A stretch of DNA of 64,000 nucleotides from Pseudomonas benzenivorans. Its GTDB lineage: Bacteria > Pseudomonadota > Gammaproteobacteria > Pseudomonadales > Pseudomonadaceae. Of this stretch, positions 27,498-35,525 are shown piece after piece. The position numbers and the translations under genes are program-made. The number at the start of each line of letters is the position of its first letter. Position 1 is the first letter of the stretch. The notes below the pieces were generated by a model that worked only from the letters and a program-made list of their open reading frames with translations, was not told where the DNA came from and ran no database searches. The stretch covers positions 3,782,001 through 3,846,000 of the forward strand of contig NZ_CP137892.1 of assembly GCF_033547155.1 (NCBI RefSeq), written 5' to 3'.

Positions 27498-28293
27498 ATT
27501 GTGCCTTGGCCAGCTGCTCGCAGAGTTTCTCGGTGGCCGCCAGCATCTGAAAACTGGGGCGCTCCAGGCCCTTGTCCGGCACCGGATAGAGCTGGTTGCG
27601 GCGCACCGCGGCCAGATCCGGCCAGCTGCGCCAGATATCCAGCTGGGCGCCTGAGCCGGCGAGTATCACCTCGGGGTCGCGCTGCAGCACCGCCTCGACG
27701 CTGACCTGCGGCGCCGGCAGGGCGAGGTCGGCGAAGACGTTTTCGGCACCGCACAGGCGCAGGGCATCGCTGATGATCTGCCGCCCGCCTATGGTGTACA
27801 GCGGCTTGTCCCAGATCTGGTAGAACACCCGCAGCGGCCGCTCGCGGCGGTAACGGGCGCGCAGCTCGGCGAGCCGCTCGCCGAAGCGCTGGCGCAGTCG
27901 ATGCCCCTGCTCGGGGCGACCGAGGCGCGCGCCGATCTCGGCGAACTGCTCGGCCAGATTGTCCAGGTCGCGAGGCTCGGCGATCAGCAGGGGAATGCCG
28001 AAGTCCTGCAGTTGCTGGCGCTGGGCCGGACTGATGCTGTCGGGCCAGAGCAGCACCAGGTCGGGCTGCAGACCGATCAGGCTCTCCATCTCCAACTGGC
28101 CATAGCGCCCCACCGAGGGTAGGTGACGCAGCGAGGCCGGCCGTTCGCCACCGTCCAGCACCCCTACCAGCAGGTCGACGGCATCCAGCTCCACGACGAT
28201 TTCGCTGAGCGAAGGCGCCAGACTGACCACCCGCTCGACCGCCAGTGCCGGCCAGGCCAGCAACCCGAGCAGAAACAGCGCCAGGCGAAGCAT
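27496..28293 (-). CDS. btuF: BtuF-like cobalamin-type periplasmic binding protein
   Basis: The 265-residue helical-backbone (cluster A-II) periplasmic binding protein has a signal peptide MLRLALFLLGLLAWPALA, then ERVVSLAPSLSEIVVELDAVDLLVGVLDGGERP and the YTIGGRQIISDALRLCGAENVF segment typical of BtuF. The assignment is reinforced by btuB lying convergent to it. No btuC or btuD is in the window. The start is the ATG overlapping the upstream stop (TGATG). A long in-frame upstream extension overlaps the membrane gene and is rejected. Confidence 0.85.
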   Translation of the reverse strand: MLRLALFLLGLLAWPALAVERVVSLAPSLSEIVVELDAVDLLVGVLDGGERPASLRHLPSVGRYGQLEMESLIGLQPDLVLLWPDSISPAQRQQLQDFGIPLLIAEPRDLDNLAEQFAEIGARLGRPEQGHRLRQRFGERLAELRARYRRERPLRVFYQIWDKPLYTIGGRQIISDALRLCGAENVFADLALPAPQVSVEAVLQRDPEVILAGSGAQLDIWRSWPDLAAVRRNQLYPVPDKGLERPSFQMLAATEKLCEQLAKAQ

Positions 28294-28694
28294 CAGCCGA
28301 GTTGGCGGGGAATGCGGTAGAGGTAGAGCAGTACCAGGCTGGACAGGCCGAGCAGCAGCAGCGGTATCCCCTCCAGGCCGGCGAAGATGGCAACGGCGGC
28401 AATCCAGGCCGGCAGTGCGGCCACCCACATGGCGCGGCCCCGGCACAGGCCCAAGGCCTGCCAGGCATCCGCCTCCTGGGGGCTATCGAGGGCTTTCTCG
28501 GTCGCCACCAGGGCCCGCTTGTAGGCCCCGAACAACGGCAGGCTGGCGAACATCGCCAGCAGCCCGGCGATGAACAGCGGCATGGCCAGCACGCCCGGCT
28601 GACGACCGGCGCCGAACAGCAGGTTGAGGACGAACAGCGGCGCCAGGGCCAGCGCCACCCGCCCCCACCAGGCCAGCGCCAGGCGGCGGCGCAT
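28293..28694 (-). CDS. Hypothetical membrane protein, 133 aa
   Basis: Predicted inner-membrane protein with about four hydrophobic segments (residues about 10-30, 35-55, 85-105, 108-125) and a short cytoplasmic loop KRALVATEKALDSPQEADAWQALGLCRG. Not recognised as a transporter subunit; it is too short for BtuC. The start is uncertain: the ATG at 28694, or a GTG at 28709 that overlaps the ribA stop (GTGA) and has GAGGA upstream. It is coupled to the btuF-like gene by TGATG. Confidence 0.78.
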   Translation of the reverse strand: MRRRLALAWWGRVALALAPLFVLNLLFGAGRQPGVLAMPLFIAGLLAMFASLPLFGAYKRALVATEKALDSPQEADAWQALGLCRGRAMWVAALPAWIAAVAIFAGLEGIPLLLLGLSSLVLLYLYRIPRQLG

Positions 28695-28705
28695 CTCGCC
28701 ACGGC

Positions 28706-29326
28706 TCACAGGGAGTCCTCGACCTCGCCCTGATGCAGGTTGCCGAGCAGGTGGCCGAGCTTGCCGGCCTTGGTCGCCAGGTACTTCTTGTTGTGCGGGT
28801 TGTGGTCGATCTGCAGCGGTACGCGGGTGGCCACGGCCACGCCCATATCGCCCAGGGCATTGACCTTGCGCGGGTTGTTGGTCATCAGCTTGAGCGCGCG
28901 AATGCCCAGGTGCTCGAGCATCGGCCGGCAGATCGCGTAGTCGCGCTGATCGGCGCCGAAGCCCAGGCGCTCGTTGGCTTCGACCGTGTCGGCGCCGCCG
29001 TCCTGCAACTCGTAGGCGCGGATCTTGTTCAGCAGGCCGATGCCACGGCCCTCCTGACGCAGGTAGAGCAGCACGCCGCGGCCCTCGGTGGCGATCGCGC
29101 GCAGCGCCGCCTCGAGCTGGAAACCGCAGTCGCAGCGCAGGCTGAACAGCGCGTCGCCGGTCAGGCACTCGGAATGCAGGCGCCCCAGCACCGGCTCGCC
29201 GTCGGCGACATCGCCGAAGGTCAGCGCGACGTGCTCCTTGCCGGTGGCCTCCTCGAGAAAGCCATGCATGGTGAACACGCCGAACGGCGTAGGCAGTTGG
29301 GAGGCGGCGACGAACACGACAGGCAC
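28706..29326 (-). CDS. ribA: GTP cyclohydrolase II
   Basis: Opens the imidazole ring of GTP, the first committed step of riboflavin synthesis. The 206-residue protein has the zinc cysteines in HSEC54[11 protein letters not shown]65DC67, the RQEGRGIGL motif with catalytic residues and the GFGADQRDY segment. It is a stand-alone, complete enzyme, which complements the degenerate second domain of RibB at 33347-34441. It is separated from the main rib operon by pgpA and two periplasmic genes. Confidence 0.98.
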   Translation of the reverse strand: MPVVFVAASQLPTPFGVFTMHGFLEEATGKEHVALTFGDVADGEPVLGRLHSECLTGDALFSLRCDCGFQLEAALRAIATEGRGVLLYLRQEGRGIGLLNKIRAYELQDGGADTVEANERLGFGADQRDYAICRPMLEHLGIRALKLMTNNPRKVNALGDMGVAVATRVPLQIDHNPHNKKYLATKAGKLGHLLGNLHQGEVEDSL

Positions 29327-29434
29327 CGGATGCTCCTAAGCAGATAAGGGCGGGAAAGTGGCAAGAGCGGCATTGTAACAGCAGCCCCTGCCGGCGGGTC
29401 AGCCTGAATTACCGATGATAAGGATCGGCCCGGC

Positions 29435-30085
29435 TCAGTGCTTGGACTCCAGCACCAACACATCCTGCTCGACCTTCCAGCCGACCCGGCTGAGAAAGCT
29501 CATGCCGAGCAGCGCCTCGGTCGGCGAGTCGCCCTCCAGCACCACGGCCTCGACCCCCAGCACCTCCAGGCTACCGAGCTTGACGCTCTTGAGGTTGACC
29601 TTCCAGCCTCGCGCCGTGCCGCTGGCCGTGCTGACCTGCAGGGGCCGGCCCTCCACCCGGTAGTCGATGCCCAGGCGGCGGGCCTGGCCGCCGTTGAGGG
29701 CGATCGAGGTGGCGCCGGTATCGACCAGAAACTGCACCGGGTGGCCGTTCACCGAACCGGCGGCCCAGTAGTGCCCGCCTATGCCCTTGGCGATGCTCAG
29801 TTGACGCTTGCTCGCTTCGGCGAAGCCGTCGCTGTACTCGCGGCTCAGACCATAGCTGCGCTCGACGCCACCGACCCGCAACACCGCGCCACGGCTGTCG
29901 GCGCTGACCACCTGCACGCCGCCCGGCCCGGTCTGGCCGACCTTCACCAGCTTGCGCTGACCGTCGACATTGAGCACCGCCGCCCCGGGGAACAGGCCGA
30001 CCACCCGCACCTGCGGCTCGGCCCAGAGGCATCCGGCGGCAGCCAGCAGCACGCCGGCCGCAAGCCATTTCAATCCCTGTTTCAC
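29435..30085 (-). CDS. Periplasmic retropepsin-like aspartic protease (clan AA, TIGR02281 type)
   Basis: The 216-residue predicted secreted protein has a hydrophobic signal segment ending AAAGCLWAEP, so it is either cleaved or lipidated at Cys19. The single aspartic protease motif is FLVDTGATSIALN (Asp122), followed by the second hydrophobic-hydrophobic-Gly motif LLGMSFLSRV. Such single-domain proteins dimerise like retropepsins. Physiological substrate unknown. It lies between the binding protein gene and ribA. Confidence 0.88.
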   Translation of the reverse strand: MKQGLKWLAAGVLLAAAGCLWAEPQVRVVGLFPGAAVLNVDGQRKLVKVGQTGPGGVQVVSADSRGAVLRVGGVERSYGLSREYSDGFAEASKRQLSIAKGIGGHYWAAGSVNGHPVQFLVDTGATSIALNGGQARRLGIDYRVEGRPLQVSTASGTARGWKVNLKSVKLGSLEVLGVEAVVLEGDSPTEALLGMSFLSRVGWKVEQDVLVLESKH

Positions 30086-30099
30086 GCTCGTTGCTCTCC

Positions 30100-30828
30100 T
30101 TAGTCGAAGGGATAGGGTTGTTGCCAGTGCTTGAACACCGGCCGCAGGCTGCCACGCCTGACCAGCTCGTCCATGCGCCTGTCGAACAGCGCAGCCAGGG
30201 CGCGCCCCCGGGACGTATCGGCGAAGCCCAGGTACAGCGGCAGACGGGTCAATGGCGTCAGGCGAAAGCGCGCCGGCTCGGCGGCGCGACCGAGCAGGAC
30301 CTCGAGCTCGTCGTGGGCGTCGAGGAAAAAGTCGGCCCGTCGATACTGCAGCATCTGCAGGATATCGCTATCACGCTGAACTTCCCGGTAGCGCGTCAAG
30401 TTTGGCAGATAGCGTTGAAAGGCATAGCCACGCATCCACACCAGCTGCGTCGCGCCGATGCTGGCCAGGGTCGGCGCCGGGCGCTCGGCCAGGCCCAGCG
30501 CGCTGATCCGGTCGGCATCGTAGTGCCAGCGCGGGTAGACCACCCCCTGATCGATCTCGTCCTTGTAAGAGCCGACCCAGGCATCGGCCTGACCGCGCTG
30601 CACCAGGCCGATGGAGCGGGTGTAGGGCACGCTCTGGATCACCAGTTCGACGCCGGCCGGCTCGAACACCTGGCGCAGGATATCCCAGGCCAGACCGGTG
30701 CCGTCCGCCTCGGTGTCATCCTCCCAGACCTCGCTGGCCAGGCGCACCTGCGTCGGCACGACCGGCTCGGCCCGAGCGCCGGTCCAGGCCAACAGCCCTA
30801 TCAGTATCGTCAGCCAGAAGCCGTGCAT
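30100..30828 (-). CDS. Periplasmic solute-binding protein (SBP_bac_3 family)
   Basis: The 242-residue protein has a signal peptide MHGFWLTILIGLLAWTGARA followed by the amino-acid-binding-protein-like fold: GTGLAWDILRQVFEPAGVEL near the N-terminus, then VQRGQADAWVGSYKDE and a C-terminal ending FKHWQQPYPFD. No permease or ATPase gene is adjacent, so it may feed a remote ABC transporter or act as a sensor-type orphan binding protein. Ligand unknown. Confidence 0.86.
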   Translation of the reverse strand: MHGFWLTILIGLLAWTGARAEPVVPTQVRLASEVWEDDTEADGTGLAWDILRQVFEPAGVELVIQSVPYTRSIGLVQRGQADAWVGSYKDEIDQGVVYPRWHYDADRISALGLAERPAPTLASIGATQLVWMRGYAFQRYLPNLTRYREVQRDSDILQMLQYRRADFFLDAHDELEVLLGRAAEPARFRLTPLTRLPLYLGFADTSRGRALAALFDRRMDELVRRGSLRPVFKHWQQPYPFD

Positions 30829-30846
30829 CTCCGCCCTCCGGTCTCG

Positions 30847-31359
30847 CTAGAAGCCCAGTCCCGCCGCCAGACCGTTGGCCCAGCCCCAGACCACCAGCTG
30901 CATGGCCAGCCAGGCGAAGACCCCGGCCAGCACATCGTCGAGCATGATGCCGACACCGCCGTGCACATGCCGGTCGACCCAACGGATCGGCCAGGGCTTG
31001 AGGATGTCGAACAGGCGGAACATGACGAAGCCTAGCAGCAGCCAGAGCCAGCCCTCGGGCACCAGCCACAGGGTGATCCACATGCCGACCATCTCGTCCC
31101 AGACGATGCCCTCGTGGTCATGTACGCGCAGATCCTCGGCGACCTTGCCGCACAGCCAGAAGCCGAACAGCATGGTCAGGCCGAGCATCAGCCAGTAGCC
31201 CCAGTCCGGCAGCATCTGCCACAGCGGAATGAACGGCAGGGCCACCAGCGAACCCCAGGTGCCCGGCGCCTTCGGCAGGGTGCCGGAGCCGAAACCGAAG
31301 GCCAGGAAGTGCCAGGGGTTGCGCCAGACCGAGGGCGGCACTCGCGAAGTCTCAGACAC
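30847..31359 (-). CDS. pgpA: Phosphatidylglycerophosphatase A
   Basis: Dephosphorylates phosphatidylglycerol phosphate to phosphatidylglycerol in the inner membrane. The 170-residue protein begins at GTG (VSETSRVPPSVWRNP), overlapping thiL by 8 bp; an upstream ATG would give a much longer frame through thiL. Family motifs are FGFGSGTLPKAPGTWGSL, the DEMVGMWITL metal/active region with its preceding IVWDE, and LKPWPIRWVDR-GGVGIMLDDVLAG. Gene order thiL-pgpA is widely conserved. Confidence 0.95.
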   Translation of the reverse strand: MSETSRVPPSVWRNPWHFLAFGFGSGTLPKAPGTWGSLVALPFIPLWQMLPDWGYWLMLGLTMLFGFWLCGKVAEDLRVHDHEGIVWDEMVGMWITLWLVPEGWLWLLLGFVMFRLFDILKPWPIRWVDRHVHGGVGIMLDDVLAGVFAWLAMQLVVWGWANGLAAGLGF

Positions 31360-32320
31360 CGGCGGCTCCGAAATGCTGATAGCCCTGCGCCGGCGCAGCG
31401 ATGCTGCGCCCCTGCTCGTCCAGCAACCGCACGCCCTGGCCGGCCTCGACCCGGCCGACCACCTGCACCGGCCAGCCCGCGGCCTGCAGACCGGCCAGCT
31501 GCGGCGGCGGCAGGGTGAAGGCCAGCAGGTAGTCGTCGCCGCCGCCGAGCGCGCAGCGGCGGGCGCCCTGCTCCCCGAGCAACTCCAGCAGGGCTGCCGA
31601 GATCGGCAGGCGCGCCTGCTCGACCGACAGCGCCACCCCGGAGGCCGCGGCGATGTGCCCGCAGTCGGCCAGCAGGCCGTCGGAGATGTCCAACGCGGCC
31701 GTGGCCTTGCCCAGCAACGCCTGGCCCAAGGCCAGTTGCGGCTGCGGTGACCAGTAGCGCGCCAGCAGCGGTTCGGCGACCTCCGCCACGGCCTGCCGCC
31801 GCCCCAGCACCAGCTCCAGGGCGCCGGCACCTTCGCCCAGGCAACCGCCGACGCAGAGCAGGTCGCCGACCCGTGCGCCGGCACGGGTCAGCGCCTGGCC
31901 GGCCGGCACCCGGCCGAATACGCTCAGGGTCAGACTCAGCGGCCCGCGGGTGGTATCGCCGCCGATCAGGCGTGCGCCGCACTGCTGCGCCATGCGGTCC
32001 AGGCCGCGGGCGAAGGCCTCGAGCCAAGCCGGCTCGGCACGGGGCAGGGTCAGGGCCAGGGTGAAGCCGATGGGCGTCGCGCCCATGGCGGCCAGGTCGC
32101 TGAGCGACACGCCGAGGGCGCGCTGCCCGAGCAGGCAGGGATCGGCCGAGGCGGGGAAGTGCACGGCCTCGACCAGGGTATCGGTGGACACGGCCAGCTG
32201 CTCGCCGACCGGCAGCTCCAGCAGGGCGCAGTCGTCGCCGATGCCCAGGGCCACGCCTTCGCCGCCCCGCGCACAGGACGCGGCGGCGAAGTAGTGACGG
32301 ATCAGCTCGAACTCACCCAA
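31352..32320 (-). CDS. thiL: Thiamine-monophosphate kinase
   Basis: Phosphorylates thiamine monophosphate to the active cofactor. The conserved start GEFELIRHYFAA indicates a TTG start codon at 32320 (322 residues), 16 bp after nusB; no ATG is nearby in frame without a non-family extension. Other motifs are GIGDDCALLELP, STDTLVEAVHFP, SVSLSDLAAMGATP and GGDDYLLAF. Part of the rib-nusB-thiL-pgpA operon. Confidence 0.94.
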   Translation of the reverse strand: MGEFELIRHYFAAASCARGGEGVALGIGDDCALLELPVGEQLAVSTDTLVEAVHFPASADPCLLGQRALGVSLSDLAAMGATPIGFTLALTLPRAEPAWLEAFARGLDRMAQQCGARLIGGDTTRGPLSLTLSVFGRVPAGQALTRAGARVGDLLCVGGCLGEGAGALELVLGRRQAVAEVAEPLLARYWSPQPQLALGQALLGKATAALDISDGLLADCGHIAAASGVALSVEQARLPISAALLELLGEQGARRCALGGGDDYLLAFTLPPPQLAGLQAAGWPVQVVGRVEAGQGVRLLDEQGRSIAAPAQGYQHFGAAGV

Positions 32321-32336
32321 GGCAGGCGCGCCGGGA

Positions 32337-32822
32337 TCAGCGCTTGTGGGCGCGAACTTCGTCGGCGCGCAGGCGCGGCGCCAGCTTGTCCAGCACGCCA
32401 TTGACGAACTTGTGTCCATCGGTGGCGCCGAACACCTTGGCCAGCTCGATGCCTTCGTTGATCACCACGCGATAGGGGATATCGATGCGGTTCTTCAGCT
32501 CGTAGGTGGACAGGCGCAGGATCGCCAGCTCGACCGGGTCGATCTCCTCCAGCGGACGATCCAGCAGCGGGGTGAAGGCCCCGTCGATCTCGGTCTTCTG
32601 CCGCGCCACGCCATGCAGGATCTCGTGGAAGTAGGCGCCGTCGACGGCACCGAAGTCGTTGTCCACGCGGAACTGCGCTTCGATCTCGTTCAGCGCCTGG
32701 CCGGCGATGTGCCAGGAGTACAACGCCTGCATGGCCAGGGTGCGCGCCTCGCGGCGCGCCAGGGTCTTGGCGCTGGGGCCCTTCTTCGCCGGCTTCTGGC
32801 CCTGGCTGTCGTGCTGGCTCAC
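32337..32822 (-). CDS. nusB: Transcription antitermination factor NusB
   Basis: Binds boxA RNA with NusE to antiterminate rRNA transcription. The start is GTG ([10 protein letters not shown]), overlapping the ribH stop as GTGA, giving 161 residues with a lysine-rich N-terminal tail ([15 protein letters not shown]). The NusB core [46 protein letters not shown] and [11 protein letters not shown] is intact. Following ribH is the standard arrangement. Confidence 0.96.
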   Translation of the reverse strand: MSQHDSQGQKPAKKGPSAKTLARREARTLAMQALYSWHIAGQALNEIEAQFRVDNDFGAVDGAYFHEILHGVARQKTEIDGAFTPLLDRPLEEIDPVELAILRLSTYELKNRIDIPYRVVINEGIELAKVFGATDGHKFVNGVLDKLAPRLRADEVRAHKR

Positions 32823-33295
32823 TTGGCCTCCAACTGCGCCAGCAGGCTGACCATTTCCAGGGCAGACAGGGCGGCTTCCGCACCCTTGTTGCCGGCCTTG
32901 GTGCCGGAGCGCTCGATGGCCTGCTCGATGGAATCCACGGTCAGCACGCCGAAGGCCACCGGCACGCCGAACTCCATGGACACCTGGGCCAGGCCCTTGG
33001 TGCACTCGCCGGCGACGTATTCGAAGTGCGGGGTACCGCCGCGGATCACCGCGCCAAGGGCGATGATGGCGTCGAACTCGCTGCGCTGAGCGACCTTCTG
33101 CGCCACCAGGGGAATCTCGAAGGCACCCGGGGCGCGGATGATGGTGATGTCGCTTTCGCTCACACCGTGGCGCACCAGGGCATCGACGGCACCGCTTACC
33201 AGGCTTTCGACGACGAAGCTGTTAAAGCGGCCGACCACCAGGGCGAAACGGCCCTTGGGGGCGATGAAAGTACCTTCGATGGTCTTCAGGGTCAT
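32819..33295 (-). CDS. ribH: 6,7-dimethyl-8-ribityllumazine synthase
   Basis: Forms lumazine from 5-amino-6-ribitylaminouracil and dihydroxybutanone phosphate. The 158-residue protein has the strand [16 protein letters not shown], the phosphate-binding region [20 protein letters not shown] with the catalytic His (near 92) and [27 protein letters not shown]. Overlaps nusB by 4 bp. The gene is 51 bp downstream of ribB. Confidence 0.98.
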   Translation of the reverse strand: MTLKTIEGTFIAPKGRFALVVGRFNSFVVESLVSGAVDALVRHGVSESDITIIRAPGAFEIPLVAQKVAQRSEFDAIIALGAVIRGGTPHFEYVAGECTKGLAQVSMEFGVPVAFGVLTVDSIEQAIERSGTKAGNKGAEAALSALEMVSLLAQLEAK

Positions 33296-33346
33296 AGCGG
33301 ATCTCGTCTGGGAAAGAGCCGGGGCGCGAGCCTGCGCCCCATGGGG

Positions 33347-34441
33347 TTATTCAGAGGGCAGGTATTCTACAACTTCCAGGTCGAAACCGGATATTGCGTT
33401 GAACTTCATCGGCGAGCTCATCAGGCGCATCTGGCGCACGCCCAGATCGCGGAGGATCTGCGAGCCGGCGCCGACGGTGCTGTAGGTGGTCGGGTTGGCC
33501 GCCTTGTGCTCGTGGCCGAGCTGGCGCTCCAGATGGGCCAACAGATCCGGGCCGGTCAGCGGGTTGCCCAACAGCAGCACCACGCCGCTGCCGGCCTTGG
33601 CCACCTCGGCCATGGCCGCGCGCAGACTCCAGCGCCCCTCCTGCTTGACCATGAACAGGTCGCGCAGCGGGTCCATGTTGTGCACCCGCACCAGGGTCGG
33701 CTCCTCGGGACTGATGCTGCCCAGGGTCAGGGCCATGTGCACGTCGCCTTCCACCGCGTCGCGGTAGGTCACCAGGTTGAAGTGCCCCAGCTCGGTGTCC
33801 AGTTCCTGCTCGTTGATGCGCTCGACGGTGCGCTCGTGGATCAGCCGGTAGTGGATCAGGTCGGCGATGGTGCCGATCTTGATGCCGTGCTCGGCGGCGA
33901 ACTCCTCCAGCTCCGGGCGACGGGCCATGGTGCCGTCGTCGTTCATGATCTCGCAGATCACCCCGCTCGGCTCGAAGCCGCCCATGCGCGCCAGGTCGCA
34001 GGCCGCCTCGGTATGCCCGGCCCGGGCCAGCACGCCGCCCGGCTGGGCCATCAGCGGAAAGATGTGGCCGGGGCTGACGATGTCGTCGGCCTTGGCGTTC
34101 TTCGCCGCCGCGGCCTGCACGGTGCGCGCCCGGTCCGCGGCGGAGATGCCGGTGGTGACGCCTTCGGCGGCCTCGATGGAGACGGTGAACTTGGTGCCGA
34201 AGCCGGAGCCGTTGCGCGGCGCCATCAGCGGCAGCTTGAGCAGCTCGCAGCGCTCGCGGGTCATCGGCATGCAGATCAACCCGCGGGCGAAACGGGCCAT
34301 GAAGTTGATGTGCTCGGCGGTGACCGCCTCGGAGGCGATGATTAGGTCGCCCTCGTTCTCGCGGTCCTCGTCATCCATGAGGATGACCATCTTGCCGGCG
34401 CGGATGTCTTCGATCAGTTCTTCGATGCTGTTGAGTGCCAT
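33347..34441 (-). CDS. ribB: 3,4-dihydroxy-2-butanone-4-phosphate synthase with degenerate GTP cyclohydrolase II-like domain
   Basis: The N-terminal domain (about 1-200) is a complete DHBP synthase with D23DEDRENEGDL, GLICMPMTRERC and SPGHIFPL-x-AQPGGVLARAGHTEA. The C-terminal domain (about 205-364) is a RibA-like fold, but the zinc cysteines of GTP cyclohydrolase II are absent: the equivalent stretch reads RDLFMVKQEGRWSLRAAM. Only the first reaction is therefore likely catalysed. A functional ribA is at 28706. This bifunctional-looking, half-inactive form is known from other pseudomonads. Confidence 0.95.
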   Translation of the reverse strand: MALNSIEELIEDIRAGKMVILMDDEDRENEGDLIIASEAVTAEHINFMARFARGLICMPMTRERCELLKLPLMAPRNGSGFGTKFTVSIEAAEGVTTGISAADRARTVQAAAAKNAKADDIVSPGHIFPLMAQPGGVLARAGHTEAACDLARMGGFEPSGVICEIMNDDGTMARRPELEEFAAEHGIKIGTIADLIHYRLIHERTVERINEQELDTELGHFNLVTYRDAVEGDVHMALTLGSISPEEPTLVRVHNMDPLRDLFMVKQEGRWSLRAAMAEVAKAGSGVVLLLGNPLTGPDLLAHLERQLGHEHKAANPTTYSTVGAGSQILRDLGVRQMRLMSSPMKFNAISGFDLEVVEYLPSE

Positions 34442-34453
34442 GCTGGCAGTTCC

Positions 34454-35116
34454 TTAATTCTTCAGGTAGCCGTGTTCGGCCAGAAAGCTTTCGGTCAGGC
34501 CGGCAGCCTTGGGTTCGGCGGCCTTGTCGCCGAGCAGCAGGCGCTCCAGGTAACGCGCCAGCAGGTCCACCTCGAGGTTGACCAGTCGCCCCGGACGGTA
34601 GTCGACCATGATGGTCTCGGCCAGGGTGTGCGGCACTATGGTCAACTCGAACTCGGCGCCGCTCACGGCATTGACCGTCAGGCTGGTGCCGTCGACCGTG
34701 ATCGAACCCTTGTGGGCGATGTACTTGGCCAGCTCGCGCGGCGCGCGAATCTTGAATTGCACGGCGCGGGCATTGTCCTCGCGCGATACCACCTCGCCGA
34801 CGCCGTCGACATGGCCGCTGACCAGGTGCCCGCCCAGGCGGCTGCTGGGGGTCAGGGCCTTCTCCAGGTTGACCCGGCTGCCGGGCTTGAGGTCGACGAA
34901 GGCGGTGCGCGCCAGGGTCTCGCGGCTGACATCGGCCCAGAAGCCGTCGCCGGGCAGGTCCACGGCGGTCAGGCAGACGCCATTGACCGCGATGCTGTCG
35001 CCCAGCTTGACGTCGCCCAGGTCGAGCTTGCCGGTCTCGACGTAGACGCGCACGTCACCGCCCTTGGGGCTCAGCGCCCGAATGCTGCCGATGGCTTCGA
35101 TTATGCCGGTGAACAT
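34454..35116 (-). CDS. ribC: Riboflavin synthase, alpha subunit
   Basis: Dismutates two lumazine molecules into riboflavin. The 220-residue protein has two lumazine-binding repeats: MFTGIIEAIGSI with GDSIAVNGVCLTAVDL, and HLVSGHVDGVGEV with GSITVDGTSLTVNAV. It is about 20 residues longer than the E. coli enzyme at the C-terminus (AAEPKAAGLTESFLAEHGYLKN). The ATG follows GGAGG with good spacing. The first gene behind the FMN riboswitch. Confidence 0.97.
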   Translation of the reverse strand: MFTGIIEAIGSIRALSPKGGDVRVYVETGKLDLGDVKLGDSIAVNGVCLTAVDLPGDGFWADVSRETLARTAFVDLKPGSRVNLEKALTPSSRLGGHLVSGHVDGVGEVVSREDNARAVQFKIRAPRELAKYIAHKGSITVDGTSLTVNAVSGAEFELTIVPHTLAETIMVDYRPGRLVNLEVDLLARYLERLLLGDKAAEPKAAGLTESFLAEHGYLKN

Positions 35117-35196
35117 AGCGCCTCCGCGGACTCGGAAACGACACGAGGCGGATGGAACCCGCCGCGCGCCGGAGTCGAGTGATAAGTCTGTGACAT
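35101..35196 (-). CDS. Possible 31-codon leader ORF between FMN riboswitch and ribC
   Basis: ATG at 35196 is preceded by AACAGGAG (complement of 35206-35213) with a 9-nt spacer. The 31-residue frame (MSQTYHSTPARGGFHPPRVV...) ends at TAA inside the first codons of ribC, overlapping it by 16 nt in another frame. The Shine-Dalgarno bases lie inside a 7-bp hairpin at 35208-35226. This arrangement would allow translational coupling to ribC. Conservation is not known, so it is speculative. Confidence 0.32.
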   Translation of the reverse strand: MSQTYHSTPARGGFHPPRVVSESAEALCSPA

Positions 35197-35207
35197 CTGG
35201 ACGAACT

Positions 35208-35271
35208 CCTGTTTATCAAAAACAGGGCGTGACTGATCGAAAGGGATCTGGCAGGCGCCGGCTACGGCGCC
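35208..35271 (-). promoter_or_regulatory. Hairpins downstream of FMN aptamer (expression platform candidate)
   Basis: Read on the minus strand, a 7-bp GC hairpin (GGCGCCG-x4-CGGCGCC, 35254-35271) follows the FMN aptamer, then a second hairpin CCTGTTT-x5-AAACAGG (35208-35226) that covers a Shine-Dalgarno sequence. Together they look like a translational or mixed expression platform. No long T-run follows the first hairpin. Confidence 0.45.
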
Positions 35272-35289
35272 CTTGCAGACAATCCCGCT

Positions 35290-35452
35290 CTCTCTTTATC
35301 CGGACTGTGACCGTCGGCCCCGGAATCGCACCGGGTCTGCTGACCTTGCCGGCGCCCTGCGACAGGACCCTCGGCAAGCGCTCGCGGGCTAGGCGCCTTG
35401 CGCGCCATTACCGCCGGTGGGGAATCGCACCCCGCCCTGAGAACGTTGCGGC
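35290..35452 (-). promoter_or_regulatory. FMN riboswitch (RFN element)
   Basis: The 409-bp gap between ribD and ribC holds, on the minus strand, the RFN signature: TCAGGGCGGGGTG, ATTCCCCACCGGCGGTAA, AGCCCGCGAGCG, CAGACCCGGTGCGATTCCGG, GGCCGACGGT and closing AGTCCGGAT. These are the conserved paired blocks of the FMN-sensing aptamer. It should repress ribC-ribB-ribH expression when FMN is high (family knowledge). ribD and nrdR lie upstream and are not under this control. Confidence 0.95.
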
Positions 35453-35525
35453 CACTCAAATGGCCGAGACGCGTTGTACCACAATTGCCCCCGCCCTGCA
35501 TGGTCCGAGGCCCGCACCCGGCCGC

